Origin: Sphagnum compactum
Taxonomy: Eukaryota; Bryophyta; Sphagnopsida; Sphagnales
Direction of reading: 5' to 3'
NCBI GenBank assembly: GCA_965153455.1
Contig: OZ234496.1
Location: forward strand, 11,555,863 to 11,619,862
DNA: 64,000 nucleotides
Shown here: piece after piece, positions 20,401-32,640 of the stretch
Numbering within the stretch: the first letter of the stretch is position 1
How the letters are laid out: each line of letters begins with the position of its first letter
Notes under the pieces: generated by a model
Told to the model about the DNA's origin: nothing
Database searches by the model: none
Seen by the model: only the letters and a program-made list of their open reading frames with translations
Position numbers and translations under genes: made by a program

Positions 20401-23400
20401 AAATTCAAAAGAATGTGTTAAGGAAAAGTGGAAGGCAACCATGTGTAATGAAAATTTGAGAATAATTAAGTTAAGTCAATGATGTTGGGATATTGTTGTT
20501 GGGAATAAGAAAAAATAAAAATGAATGCAAAATTGGTGAGATAGTTTGTTATGTTGTGTTATATTTTTATGTTTCTAGAATGTTAAATGTTATGTTTTTT
20601 ATAATGTGATTTATGGTTGCTAGATGTTATGTTATTATGCCATTTTTTTTTTCCATTTCTTAATTCTTATGTTTTTTGGTTGCCAGTCTCTAGATATTTA
20701 TGTTATATTTTTTATGTTCTTTTTTTTTTTGGCTAGATGTTCAGAGGTTTTTTTTTTTTTTTTTTTTTTTCAATTTTGTGAGGTAGCTGAGGCAGCGATC
20801 ATCATTCATAAGTCAATTTAGGTACTAACAAAATATGAATTTTTTTTTGGGTAAATATCCTTATATATTTTTGCCTACCAACTTGAACCATGTACAGAAA
20901 AATCTGATGAGTTTTCAAGATTTTTGGAAAGAAGATTCGAAGTTTGGCGATTCTTGTTTTTTCAATAAATTGATGACTTCGTCACAAAAAGCTTCAAAAA
21001 CTTTCACACCGAAAGAAAGAAAGAAAGAAGGCTGTTATGTTATGTTTTTATGTCATGAATTTGCTGCTACACAATCAATTTTGGGGGATCTTATCTGCCG
21101 ACCTTTGAATGCATGTGGGTACTACACATAATCTAAATATTTTGATGCCACTGCATTCATTCTCGGGGGAGCAATGGTGTGGTCATGTGCTAGCTAATCA
21201 GTACGAGCAAAGAATACAAAAATGGGAGAAAAAAACATAATTCACAAGCTTGTTGTTGCATACAAATCATCAATCTGAAAATTTTACTAAACTAGTCAAA
21301 TGAATTTTGCAATCTGCAAATTTTTTGTTTCCTCAACATCCGTCCTTGTAAAAGGCTAATTTGCATTCTCTTGCCTGCCTTCTTCTTCGACCAAATTCAG
21401 TCCCCCTTTTTTTCTGTGCCCCAAGGTACTACTACACATCCGACATTCCAATGTAATTGCATTGGGAGTAGCACGATGGCACATGCTACTCAACAACTGC
21501 AACACAAGTTGATGGCCTGCTACACGCTTCCTCCGCGACCAGGACGCTCAAGGTAACTAATACCAAGTCCATAATCAGTTTTGGGTTCTTATTACTACTT
21601 ACTCATGGGCTTATATAGTTTTGTTCTTTACCTCGGTGGGATTGGTGGTAAGTGCGTTCGTTGTTGGTTCCACTTGTGATTCTAATTTTATTCTTCATCA
21701 AGCAAATTAAATTGATGTTCCGTGAATAGTACCATCGTTGATGAGAAGCTCCCAAAAACGGTTCCCAAAGATATTATTATTTTTATATACTTTCCCCAAA
21801 GGAGTCACAATCTCGTTCCCAAAGTTCTTGATAATCACATTGCCCAAAAAGGAATTTAATTCCCTAGTGTTGTTATAGATAATAATTTGATTGTCATTGT
21901 TTAATGTTGTCCCAATAGGGTTTGGTAAATAATGGTGGTTTGAAAAGTGCATAATGTTTAATTTTCCAAATGTTCTTCATGATGCTCCTACTAACATTTG
22001 TATCCCTTCTTTAGGATTGAAAAGTCCCAATAATATGATGATATTTGTGGAAGTTTGCAATCACATTTCAATATGAGGATGGTTCTCGATCAAGATCACA
22101 ATATTGTTTATAAATCTCCTTACAAACAAGTGAATCATGGTGTTCCATAATTCCAAAATAACGCCCAAAATAATTCTTACAAAAATTCACTTGATGTTTT
22201 CAATGGGTTTTTGAAATAATAGTTGGGATGTGTTGCCACCATTCCCAATCAAACTTCCTTGAAGTGTGAAGCAATCATCCACTTTCTAGAAGGGCCTACT
22301 CCTTCCCAAAAACTACTCATTCCCAAGTGTATTCCCAAGTGTATTTTATTTAGGTGTTTTGTGCACTAGCAAAGTGGGGCAACTGTAAAGGCTAATAATG
22401 ATGTTGAACTCAACTACATTGCCCTTTGCACACATGTATGTGTGGCAATTTATACTATAGGTCAAGACAACATACCTTGTTGAGATGCCTTGCCATATGG
22501 TTTCAAAAGATGGAATATATGGTTAGTAAAGATTAAAAACAACTCATTCCAACATTCTATGTTTGGGAGTCATCACCAAAATGCCTTGAACTCTCCAACC
22601 TAGGTGTAAGTTGGAAATCTCATGCCATATTGGCAGTTAGGGTGCCACTTATTTACATATTAAAATCAAGTACTTGCATATGCTTCCTAGTAGTCACCTA
22701 TTGTTCTACCTAGCTACATGACCCATTACCATGGTGAAACCTAACATCAACTTAGTAGTTTGGGTTCATCCACAATTGAGCCAAAGAGGGCTTCCACTGC
22801 ATGGATGATGCATTGGTGGCTGTTGGATATACTTTAATGAGAATCCTACCAAGGGTACAATTTAGTTAAGTGTATGTACATGGGGTGGTATCAATGCATT
22901 CACAAATAACCAAGTGGATATAGTGTTATTTGGAGCATTATTATGTGGGGACCATGTTTTGGTTAGGTTGGAATACCTTTGTTTGAGTTGGTATGTGTAT
23001 ATTCTTACCCCAATGTTGTGTTTGGTAATTAATTAGTAATCCTTTGATTGGTAAGTTACTACATTTGCTTAATAGGTGCCTAGTATTTTATTAGTTTAAT
23101 AAAATTGACAAACAAATTGGGCCCACAAAGGGTTGATCTCATAATCATTCATGTTCAAGTGTCTTAGTTTTGGTGTAATTTTGAATAATGAAAAAGGTGT
23201 TTTAACGTATTGGGGGCATGTTTATAATACAATGTCAAAGTTCTCATGCATTAGCATGATAGTCACGAAGGGTTTAAAATTTTCAAAAACATTTATAGTC
23301 CTTGCTGTACATTTGTTATGCTTGTACTTTGTTATTACAAATATCCCAATTGTATCCAAAACAAGCCCCAAAATATAAACAAATGTACTATTGCACACTA

Positions 23401-26400
23401 ACATAATATCATAAGAATATAAAATGAAGGTGGACTGTATGACCAACTACATGAACTCTATATCTATTAAATGAAAGGCATGAAAATGGTGATAATAGAT
23501 ATCTATCTATGAAGGAAGGTTGTGTGTTTGTTTTGTTTGTCATGTTGAGATCTCCCAAACCACACCACCTTCGCCCGCACTCTTGTTATTGTTTGAAAGC
23601 CCTTGATGAATAGGGATACACCAAGTCTATTTCATAATGTTTTGAACTACAATGGAGAAGTTATTGAATATTAATCAAAACTGAAAATTATAGAGGAATT
23701 TGCCTTTCGGTATTGTTGGAAAGCCTTTAGTGAGTAGGATTTAATGAAGGAGATTTGAAAGTTTTTAGACTTAATGTGTGAAAAATATTGAAATTTTTGT
23801 CATTGGAAATTCAATTAATTTACAAAGAATGATTTTGGAAGGAAAAATTAGTTGGGTAACATGTTCACACTTCAGCCAATAACATAGGTTATATTAATTA
23901 AGGTTATAAAAAGAGATGATAGGGGCTACATATAAACAATAAAGGTTACACATGTTGAAATTACAATCTAATTCTAGTGTAAACACTAATGGTCTACATG
24001 ACTTTACTATTTGAACATCTTGCAATGTTTAGGAAACAAGTCAATAATGCATGGCCTATGAGAACATTTGTAGATATTGTAATACCTTTACTATTTCAAC
24101 ATAATTTTTATTTTATTTTTTTGTTGAACTTTTGAAAACTTATTTATTATTTGTGCCAAAATTTTAATGAAATAAAAAAGTTCAACTGTTAGGTTTTGAA
24201 CCATAAACCTCCCACGACAGGGGGTTAAAACCAAAACAATTTAGACACACTAGATTGTTCCATAACAATGACAAGACCTTGTTTATTATTTTCTATAATC
24301 ACTACTTGCTGAAAATTTCAAAATTAAAAAACCAAGTGTCAAAGTTAAGATTTCAAATTTCATTAAATATTTGACAATTTGTTGCCAAAATGGTAAAGGT
24401 ACTACAATATTTTGCAAAAAAATGCATCCTTAGATGTTGCAATTTGCCTTAGGTGTGGCAATACCTACACAGGTCCCCAAACTTGTGTTTTATTGGGTGA
24501 CATCTATATGCAAAGACTATTCATTCACTAAAGTTCACTTGGGGTTTATGAAATTTCAATGTTAGAAGTAGCTTGCATCTTAGGGACAAAAATAGGTGAT
24601 CTTCAAGTAGACATACATATAAGATACTTAGTAAGTTACAACTAACATATAAGATTACATTCACACATAATGATAACAAGGTTGGTAAAATTAATATAAG
24701 TTATGTGTTCACATTATGCATCTAGTCATCAATAAGTAGTCTACATGGCATATTATTAAACACACTACTTTGTGTGGTAGAGTATGGTGATAAACTATTG
24801 TTGTCTATTTCAAAATCTTGAAAAAATATAGATTCTTGCTTTTATTTCCAATTGCAAGGTGGGAAGATTTTCCCAAGACCACAAATTCATACAATGTAAA
24901 CCATCAACATGTAGCACTTGGCTCAATCCTTCCTTCAAGAATGCACAAAGATCTAAGCTTTACAGATCCATGTTCATTCAACTTGTGTGCATCACTTTTC
25001 ATTTCTATGCACTCTATGTTGCAACAATTTTTTTCATTTCTCTATTGTGCATCTCTTATGTGTCCTTTTTATGTATCTCTATTGCATTTTGTTTGGTGTA
25101 TGCCTTGGTCTTGTAAGCACCTATAAACAATAAACTCAAGCAAATTAGTCTATGGCATGTGCAATGGATACAACTAACACAAGTTTTATCTAAAAGAAAC
25201 AAGTTCGAGAGGAGGATCCAATACTAACAATGGACCTTGATGATGTAATGTCAATTGGGAGCACAATGAAATGCTTACATTCATCAAGTGCAAACATGCA
25301 AAATATGTTGTGCAAAAGAAAATTTTGGATTCAAAAGTTCATATGATTATTGCAATTCAATGATGGACCAAGATTGCAAAAGAACTTCAAAACAAGATCA
25401 ATACATTGTTGTCATGCATTGAAAAAATGTGTAAGGATAAATGGAATGGGGTGAATTCAAATTACTAGAAAATTGTAAACTATCACAAAGGGATAGGTCA
25501 CAATATTTTTTTCTAAGAACTTAATGTTGACAAACATGACAAGTTGCACTTCCCAATATTTTGAAGATTATTATGAGGTGTTAAAATGCATTTTAGGGTT
25601 TATCAATGTTCCCTTCCATGTCTAGGTTTTATATGTAGAAGATGCAAATCACAAAATCATGACCCCTTGCTACCGTAACCAATTTTAAAATTATGTAAAT
25701 GGAAACAAATCATGTGAAAAGTTATTGTGAAATTGAAATATTTTCATGTACTATCATTTAATATCTATTGAAACTTGCTATAAAGCTTGAAATGTTTTTA
25801 AAAAAAATTTCATGTCCAAAAGGAGTTTCTTAACATGTAATTAATACTAACAATCCTTTTGTAACACCAATTGACACAAGTTTTTTGAGGTTTTTGAAGC
25901 TAACAATTTTGTGCTTTCAATGCATTATTATTTATCATCAATTTTAGTGTTCTAATATCATTTTTTTCAAAAATATAACCATAATTCCAAAACTCTAATC
26001 TTAAATCACTATGAATGTAGTAGAAAATTGAAATTTCTATTAATTTTTTTTAAATGATGATTTGGAAAATTAACTTGAACTTATTTTGACTTGCAATTCA
26101 TTTAATAAAGTTAGTTGGAATTTTATTAATAGTAATGAAGTAGTTATAACAATTATATGGATAATGAACAACACCTTGCAATGTTTCCTTTATAACAACA
26201 TCACAAAAGGGTGTGGGTGTGGGTCATGTTTGCACCCTAGATGGAAATGAAAATTATATTGTGCCAATATCAAAAGTAGATACACAAGAAGATCAACCAT
26301 GATGATCATTCATGTAAAAGTTTTTCAATGAAGACTATTTGGTTGATGCACATGCAAATGATGACAATGCAACAATTTTAGTTTAGGTGAATGTGATAAA

Positions 26401-29400
26401 CCTAGACAACTTTCAAAAAGTACTTATCATTATGAAACTCCTTTCATCAACTTGTTAGACCAACAAACTTTGTGGGTCACAACCAACAATAAAATGGTCA
26501 TAACTATCAACATAATTTGTTTTTATCACTCCAATTGCACATGAAAACACATGAATCAAATGAAAATGAAATATTTTTTTCATCAATTATTTAACCAATT
26601 GACAACAATAGCAAAACAATGGTGAGAGCCATGGATCATTTCAACTTTACACAAATTGAAACTGAAGACAAGTAAAATACAATCCATGGGCATACTTTCA
26701 AAGAACACCTCTAATTTTTAAAATAGAACAACAACAAGATTCACAAGGCAAGTCAAAAACATGTTGGACATCCTTTTTAACCTCAATACATCTATGTGCC
26801 ATGTTTTCATACATATGGAAAAAAAAAAGTCCTTTGTTGAATTTCAATTTAATTTCATTAGGTGAGGAATGAATTCAAAGACAATTAATTAAATGATTCA
26901 AAGATGAATCAATGATAAATCAAAAGATCCAATGAAATAGATTAGGTGAAGTATCAAAATTTACTTTAATTACATCATCAAATTATTTATGTTCAAATAC
27001 TTTCCATCAAGGATCATATTGTAAATGATGTAACAATAAAAGATAATATTAAGCAAAGACAACACACAAAGGTTACTTTTAACAACTCTTTGGAGCTCTT
27101 TTTTAAATCCTAAAAAAGTTTTTGACAACATTTCTACCCCTATTGAATTGTATATTGAATGATGATTGTTTATTTGTGGGGAATTATCAATCAAAGCATT
27201 GAAGGATATCCTTTATCATTTATTATGTAAAGCTTGAATTCATTATAGTTCATTTGAAATAAATCTCCATGAGTAGCCTTTAATGCAAAGCTAAAATGTA
27301 CAAAATGCAAATGTTGTTCATCAACCTCAACATTCCAACAAGTAGATATCTAAACTTCTTCATCCAATTGATTATGGTTTAAAGTTGCATGTTGTAGGAT
27401 TTCAACTTGTATCAAAAGAATTAGTTACGTATTGCCATTATAATTTGAGAATGTGAATTTGTGTTACATCAATTGGTCCATGGACTATTGGAAGATTACA
27501 AAATTCTTTGAAACCCGTCATCACTTGAGCCAAGTCTTTTCCTTTTAGCAACACCTAATTCATGGACCATACAAATTCAAGCAAAAGAAGATGAATAATG
27601 GACTTGCCCACTACAAACATTTCATTATAGAGTGGGTATTCAACTTTCTGAATGAATTGTATAGAGAATGCAACCCAATTGGTCATAGGAACTATGCATT
27701 CATATATTGTATCTTTTTTTTATGCCATAAAATGTTTTAGCTTTGTGTTTAATGATTGCACAAACTCTTGTGTCACTCTAAAGTGCTTGATCTACTTGGA
27801 ATTATTATATAAAGTCATTAGGAAAAGTGTAAACTAGGTGGTTGATTTCACTTTCACCCAATCACTGATTTTTTTGCTAAATAACAAATCATAAACAAAT
27901 GACATTTTGTACTTGTGCAACATAATGACATCCACAACAATTTGAAAATTATTTTAGATTTTCAAGAAATTTGTTATGTTGATGCTTGAACATGAAAAAT
28001 TCATGTCATCATACTTTTCTTCATAACATAACAATAAAGATTCATGTTTTTGGTAGTTTAACTTTTCTTTGTAACATAACAACAAATATTCATGCTCTCG
28101 GTAGATAAGCTACAAGCAATGTGCTAGTGGCACAAGTTTGATCGAACACATGTTGTGCATGATGTGTGATGATACCAATAACAAGGATCTACAAAAGAAA
28201 ATAAGAAGTGAGAAATAACAAACAACAAAAACAACTTGTAGCAAAAAGAAATAGGAAGTTCAAATATCAATAAATGAAATAGTAAAAAAATATGATAGAA
28301 AATATTCACATCTACGAGTAGTTGATGATGATGTCAAATGAAGGATTAGTAAATTTGAATAAATGTGAACTTGAACAACTAAACAAAAACTTAAGTGATT
28401 GAGCAAAACCTTAAATGACTATGAACAAATTTGAAAAAAAGGCAAAACTTAAGCAATTGTGGATGTGAAGAACTTGAGCAAGAACTTGAAAGGAAACTTG
28501 AGCAAGCTCTGACTATGAAGACATGGAACGAGAAGGGAGAGAGAAAGTTGAGATAAATCTCTACAACGTTGGCATGATTAAAAGGCACCCATAGTTTGTA
28601 AGAACCAAGGGGACAACTTGTGTCGTTGAAATGAATGTTTTTTTACACATAAAGTTGTGAATGGAGGTAAAGATTTAGGTTAGTAGTAAATAGGGATTTG
28701 TGTCTAAATGATGGTAGGTAGGTTGGGTAAGTTAGGTTAACAACTATCAAAATGTATGTTAATTGCCAATAAGTTAGGGGTCTTACCCTTAAATGGATGA
28801 TACTTTGTGTGAATGATCAAACTAGATGGGGCACAACTTCCTAGGTTAAAAAGCAACCTTGCCAAAAGCAAGTGAAAGCTTTCATGACATATTCAGAATC
28901 AATGTAACAAGTTCCCTTACTTTAGGTTGAATTTTTTGTTAAGTTATTGTTGGTGGAGTTCAATTTGAGTATTGTATGTGCTACACAAGTAGGTGTTGAT
29001 TGCTCCATTCCATGATGCACATGCATGCTCGTTGATTGGAAGTGCTGATCAAGAATGCACTGTTGCACAAATGTTGCCATGGACCTGATTTGGCATTGGG
29101 TTTCTAGGTACAAAAGGGATTGTACAACATAGAAGCAAGCTCAAAATTTCCATGGATGCTTTTACTATTCATGAGCACCCATGTTAACAGACCTACACTT
29201 CTTTTACTTGCTTCACTACTATGAGTATAATTAGACACCACCACAAGTGGTGTCCTGCACTGAAAATCAACCAATTGCAATAACCACATGGTCTTTTGCA
29301 CTCATGACAAAACCACAACATTTGGCCACTACAGAGGTATAGGATAGAACAAAGGATGGAGAGGCGAAGTGAACAATGTCATGTACAAGATGAATATCAT

Positions 29401-29540
29401 CATCAACAAGGGTGAAGTGGTGGCTTTTGAAAAGTTTGGATATGGATGAGAGCAACTCTGTTGTGGTCAATTTAGACAAACATATAGAAACCCATCTTCA
29501 GGAAACACAAACTTTGAATAAGAACCACCTGGGAGCTTGA
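20400..29540. other. Long AT-rich gene desert
   Basis: About 9 kb with only short open frames that show no recognisable domain, no consistent strand and no splice pattern. It includes a T run at 20748-20770. A relative of the 19.6-kb repeat lies near 22680-22850. Otherwise it is anciently decayed repeat-like DNA that I could not classify. Confidence 0.5.
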
Positions 29541-29544
29541 ATGA

Positions 29545-29905
29545 GAAACACCCATACTCACAACCATTTTGAAATGGATCACCTATGAGCACCTACAAAA
29601 GAATTCACCCTGCTTGAGTGAGAAAACACCCAAACTCACACCATTTATATGGATAACCCCATGAGCAAATACAAAAGAATTCATCCTGCTTGAGTGAAAA
29701 CATTTAAACTCACACCATTTATATGGATAACCCCATGAACAAATACAAAAGAATTCATCATGCTTGAGTGAAAATATCCGAACTCACACCATTCATATGG
29801 ATAACCCCATGAGCAAATACAAAAGAATTCACCCTGCTTGAGTGCAAACATCCAAACTCACACCATTTAATATGGACCACCCCAGGAGCAGCTACAAAAG
29901 AATTT
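29545..29905 (-). repeat. About 75-bp minisatellite directly downstream of ERG28
   Basis: Five copies of a unit containing GAGCAAATACAAAAGAATTC, CTGCTTGAGTG, AACTCACACCATT and ATATGGATAACCCC. The ACAAAAGAATT phrase starts at 29595, 29671, 29745, 29819 and 29894. The array ends about 30 bp from the ERG28 stop codon, so it lies in the likely 3' untranslated region. Confidence 0.9.
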
Positions 29906-29935
29906 GTATTGCTATGTCAAGCTTGAAGTTAAGTG

Positions 29936-31488
29936 TCACATTTGTTTCTGCAATTTTTGAGGTACGTGTTTGTTCCACTCCAAACCCATCCAAATAATTG
30001 ATCCTCCTGTGATCCACACAAAATTTTGAACCACAAAATCAAGTTTCATCATCTTGTTGAGCAATTAAGTCATCAGAAGTATTGAGAACCCTCCTCCATA
30101 CTTACAAGTGAGTCATCAATCTGAATAGAGATTGTGCACAAGAGGAAAAGAAAAAACTGAAAAGAGATGTGATCGATCAGTCAGTTGTGTGTTCAGCAAA
30201 CAGTAGATGTGACAAAATTACCTGAAACAGGATCACTACAGACTGAATCCCCATGATAAGGAGACTGAAACCTTAAACCCTAAAACTTGTGAGGCCTAAT
30301 GTTTGTGGGAGCAACCAACTGCAAAGTACATATCTATGAGATTGCTGAGAAATCTGTACAACAACTCTGTCGAATCAACACAACAACTGAGTCATAACCT
30401 TGCGAGAGTCATTCAATCAACATTGTATGAGCCCATCATCAATCACCTTCTCCATCATGAATAGCAAGCAGTGACAACCTATTGCCATGAATACTACCAC
30501 CCCCCGACTTCATCAGCTCCCAGTGGTGGGGTGTGAATATAAGCGTAGAATCTCACACATTTCATACATATAAAACCTTTGTATGATACACAAGCTTGCA
30601 CTAGTTTGAATGCAACGGGTCGAGGAGGCAGAAAACAAGAGACTAAGAGAAGAAAATAAAACGAAGAAGTTTGCAGAGAGGGGGTGGGTGAGACAAAAAC
30701 AAAATGAAAAACCTAACCAAAGAAGTTTACAGAGAGAGGGTGAGTGAGAGAAAAAAACAAAACAAAACCAAGTAGTTTGGAGAGAGAGAGAGAGGGTGAA
30801 TGAGAGAAAGACCCTAAAACAGAAGCAAGACGTTTGCAAGAGAGTAGGTGTTGTGGTCTGCAGGTACCTGCAAAGATGAACAAGCTTGCAACATTCTTGG
30901 GTGCCATGGTTCCATAAATGAAGCATTCGATGAGGAAGTAGCCAAGGGCATACACAAAGGAGAGGAAAGTGGCTTGGTAGAGGGCGCGATTGCTAAGGTT
31001 GAGTGCACAAAGAACACATAGCGTACATGTCAACAAGGTCCACACTGCAAACGTCCGTCCATGTACATCTGCCACTGTTTTCAAAAACAAACAAACAAAC
31101 AAAGCTGGAGTCCTCAGAGATGGATGATGATGATGATGATGTCGCAATCAGTAGCAGTTTGCACATTTCACACTTCACAGGGATGGCCAAAAAGGATCCT
31201 GACCAGATTGCCACAAACCCACAAGAGGAGCTTGGAAAGGAAGAACAAAGACCCAAGCTCAAAACAGCAGAGGAAAGAACAGCAACAACATCAAGAGCAA
31301 TGCAGGCATTCAGAGAAGAAGAGGGGGTTGATGAGAAGGGAGAGAGAGGACGGATCTTGTTGCCACTTACTGACATCCAGTTTGGAGAAGACTGCCAAAC
31401 GCAGAGCCCACACATCGAAGAAACCGAAGTAGACTGCCGTAAATCGAAGGAAGCCCACCAGCAGCAACCAGATGCTCAACCGCTCCAT
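29936..31488 (-). CDS. ERG28: ERG28 homologue, ER scaffold of the sterol C-4 demethylation complex
   Basis: ERG28 is a small ER membrane protein that holds together the sterol C4-methyl oxidase, dehydrogenase and ketoreductase. Exons on the complement are 31371-31488, 30868-31074 and 29936-30006, giving 131 residues, close to the plant family length of about 129. Introns of 296 and 861 bp have GT-AG ends and both split codons in phase 1. Recognisable blocks are the start MERLSIWLLLVGFLR, FGFFDVWALRLAVFS, DVHGRTFAVWTLLTCTLC, ATFLSFVYALGYFL and, in the last exon, GGSIIWMGLEWNKHV. Four membrane segments are expected at about 6-24, 51-66, 74-93 and 102-119. The first acceptor was chosen after AAACAG because it keeps the family spacing before VHGRT. 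No defect is seen. Confidence 0.95.
30663..30845 (-). repeat. About 58-bp purine-rich tandem repeat in ERG28 intron 2
   Basis: Three diverged units share the form AAGTTTGCAGAGAG, GGGTGAGTGAGAGAAA, then an ACAAAA-rich tail. The array starts about 25 bp inside the intron from the donor of exon 2. On the coding strand it is pyrimidine-rich and carries repeated CTTTCTCTCA-like tracts. Confidence 0.75.
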
Positions 31489-32029
31489 CCTCTGACGCTC
31501 TTGTGTGTGTCTCTTTGGGTTTAGGGTTTTTCTCGAGGTTGTTCTCTTCTGTTGTGTTCCTCTCTCTTCTGTCTCGACTCTCTCTAGCATTCTTCTTTTT
31601 CTTCTTCTTCTTCCTCTGTCTTGGGTTTTGGTTGTCTTATCAGTGCAGCAGACCTGCAGACAATCGACCGGTACTACTGACGGCTGGGCCCATAACCATA
31701 CACTTTGTTTTTTCTGCGACAAGCTGCGGCTGCTGCTGCCCCAAATGGGCAATCAAGAGACCCGAGAAGGCAGAAGAGAGTTACCGAATGCACAAACAAG
31801 GAACAACCCTAGCTACCTGTTGGCAACGGTTACAGTTGAGAGAAATCTCGTGTCTGGCGTCGACCCAATTCTCAAGCAAGCATCTCTTCTACTGCTTCCT
31901 TGAGTAGCAAGCTCCCATCAATCTTGGGATTGTGGTTGAGACGACAAAGCCCGAGTCCACAAAGAAAGCTCTGGATTTGTGTCTGCTGAAAGGCACAGAC
32001 AAAGTGGTGAGAGGTACTTTCCTACCCTC
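31489..32029. other. ERG28 upstream region
   Basis: Likely promoter and leader of the minus-strand ERG28 gene. It has a GAA/TTC-rich stretch at 31590-31625 (plus-strand TTCTTCTTCTTCTTCCTC) and a more GC-rich part at 31670-31760. The plus-strand open frames here are low-complexity and not supported as genes. Confidence 0.45.
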
Positions 32030-32312
32030 CTTTGCATAAACCTCACAAACCCCAATGAATAACTGATTTTTTTGTATTGCAGTCTTTGATGATGAGAGTT
32101 GTGCACAAACCTCACAAACCCCAAAGAATAATTGATTTTTTTGTATTGCAGTCTTTGATGATGATGAGAGTTGCATAAACATCATAAACCCCAAAGGATG
32201 ATTGATTTTTTTGTATTGCGGTCCTTGATGATGATGAGAGTTGCATAGACCTCACACACCCCAAAGAATGATTGATATTTTTGTATTGCAGCTTTGATGA
32301 TGATAGGAATTG
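32030..32312 (+). repeat. About 69-bp tandem repeat carrying acceptor-like TTTTTTGTATTGCAG
   Basis: Four copies of a unit reading CACAAACCCCAAAGAAT, ATTGATTTTTTTGTATTGCA, GTCTTTGATGATGATGAG, AGTTGCATA. The TTGCAG-type hexamer (once TTGCGG) recurs about every 69 bp. Each T-tract plus GCAG looks like a plant 3' splice site on the plus strand. The array sits about 300 bp upstream of the PHD-finger exon. Confidence 0.9.
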
Positions 32313-32516
32313 CAAACAACCATCAATTGGTTGGTTCTTGTCTCTGCCAGCAATCAATCAGTTCTTGTGTCTCAATTGTTTCTTGTCTCTCCAATCAATT
32401 GGCATCCTGATGGTTTTTTTAAAAGCAGATATTGGAATGTGAATGTTGATTGGCAACCGCATTCTGATGTTTTCTCCAGCATAAAAGCTGCTGCTATTAC
32501 AGACATTATGCATGTG

Positions 32517-32640
32517 GGCTTGCTTATGGATATTGTACATGCTATGTGCTTGCTTACAGATATTGTATATGTGGTTTTGCTTACAGATATTTATACTTGC
32601 TATGGGCTTGCTTACAGATATTGTACATGTGGACTTGCCT
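32517..32640 (+). repeat. About 30-bp tandem duplication of a splice-acceptor/exon-start segment
   Basis: The phrase TTGCTTACAGATATTGTACA occurs in four variants (first copy TTATGG instead of TTACAG). Only the last copy (acceptor at 32611-32617) runs into the readable PHD-finger exon; the earlier ones repeat the acceptor and the first few codons. Confidence 0.8.

Noticed and set aside
24190-24245. tRNA-like phrase GTTTTGAACC... near a short stem
   Set aside because: No complete cloverleaf could be drawn on either strand.
24818-25126. 102-codon plus-strand frame in the gene desert
   Set aside because: Cys/Phe-rich with no domain or splice context; expected by chance in 9 kb of spacer.
20400-28900. 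Possible LTR retrotransposon in the gene desert
   Set aside because: No reverse transcriptase, protease or integrase motif and no paired long terminal repeats were visible.
29545-29905. Regular repeats resembling a CRISPR array
   Set aside because: The repeats are contiguous with no unique spacers, and the context is a plant gene; it is a minisatellite.
31503-31907. Overlapping plus-strand frames upstream of ERG28
   Set aside because: Low-complexity Phe/Leu/Ser sequence from a TTC-rich leader; no domain and no conserved pattern.
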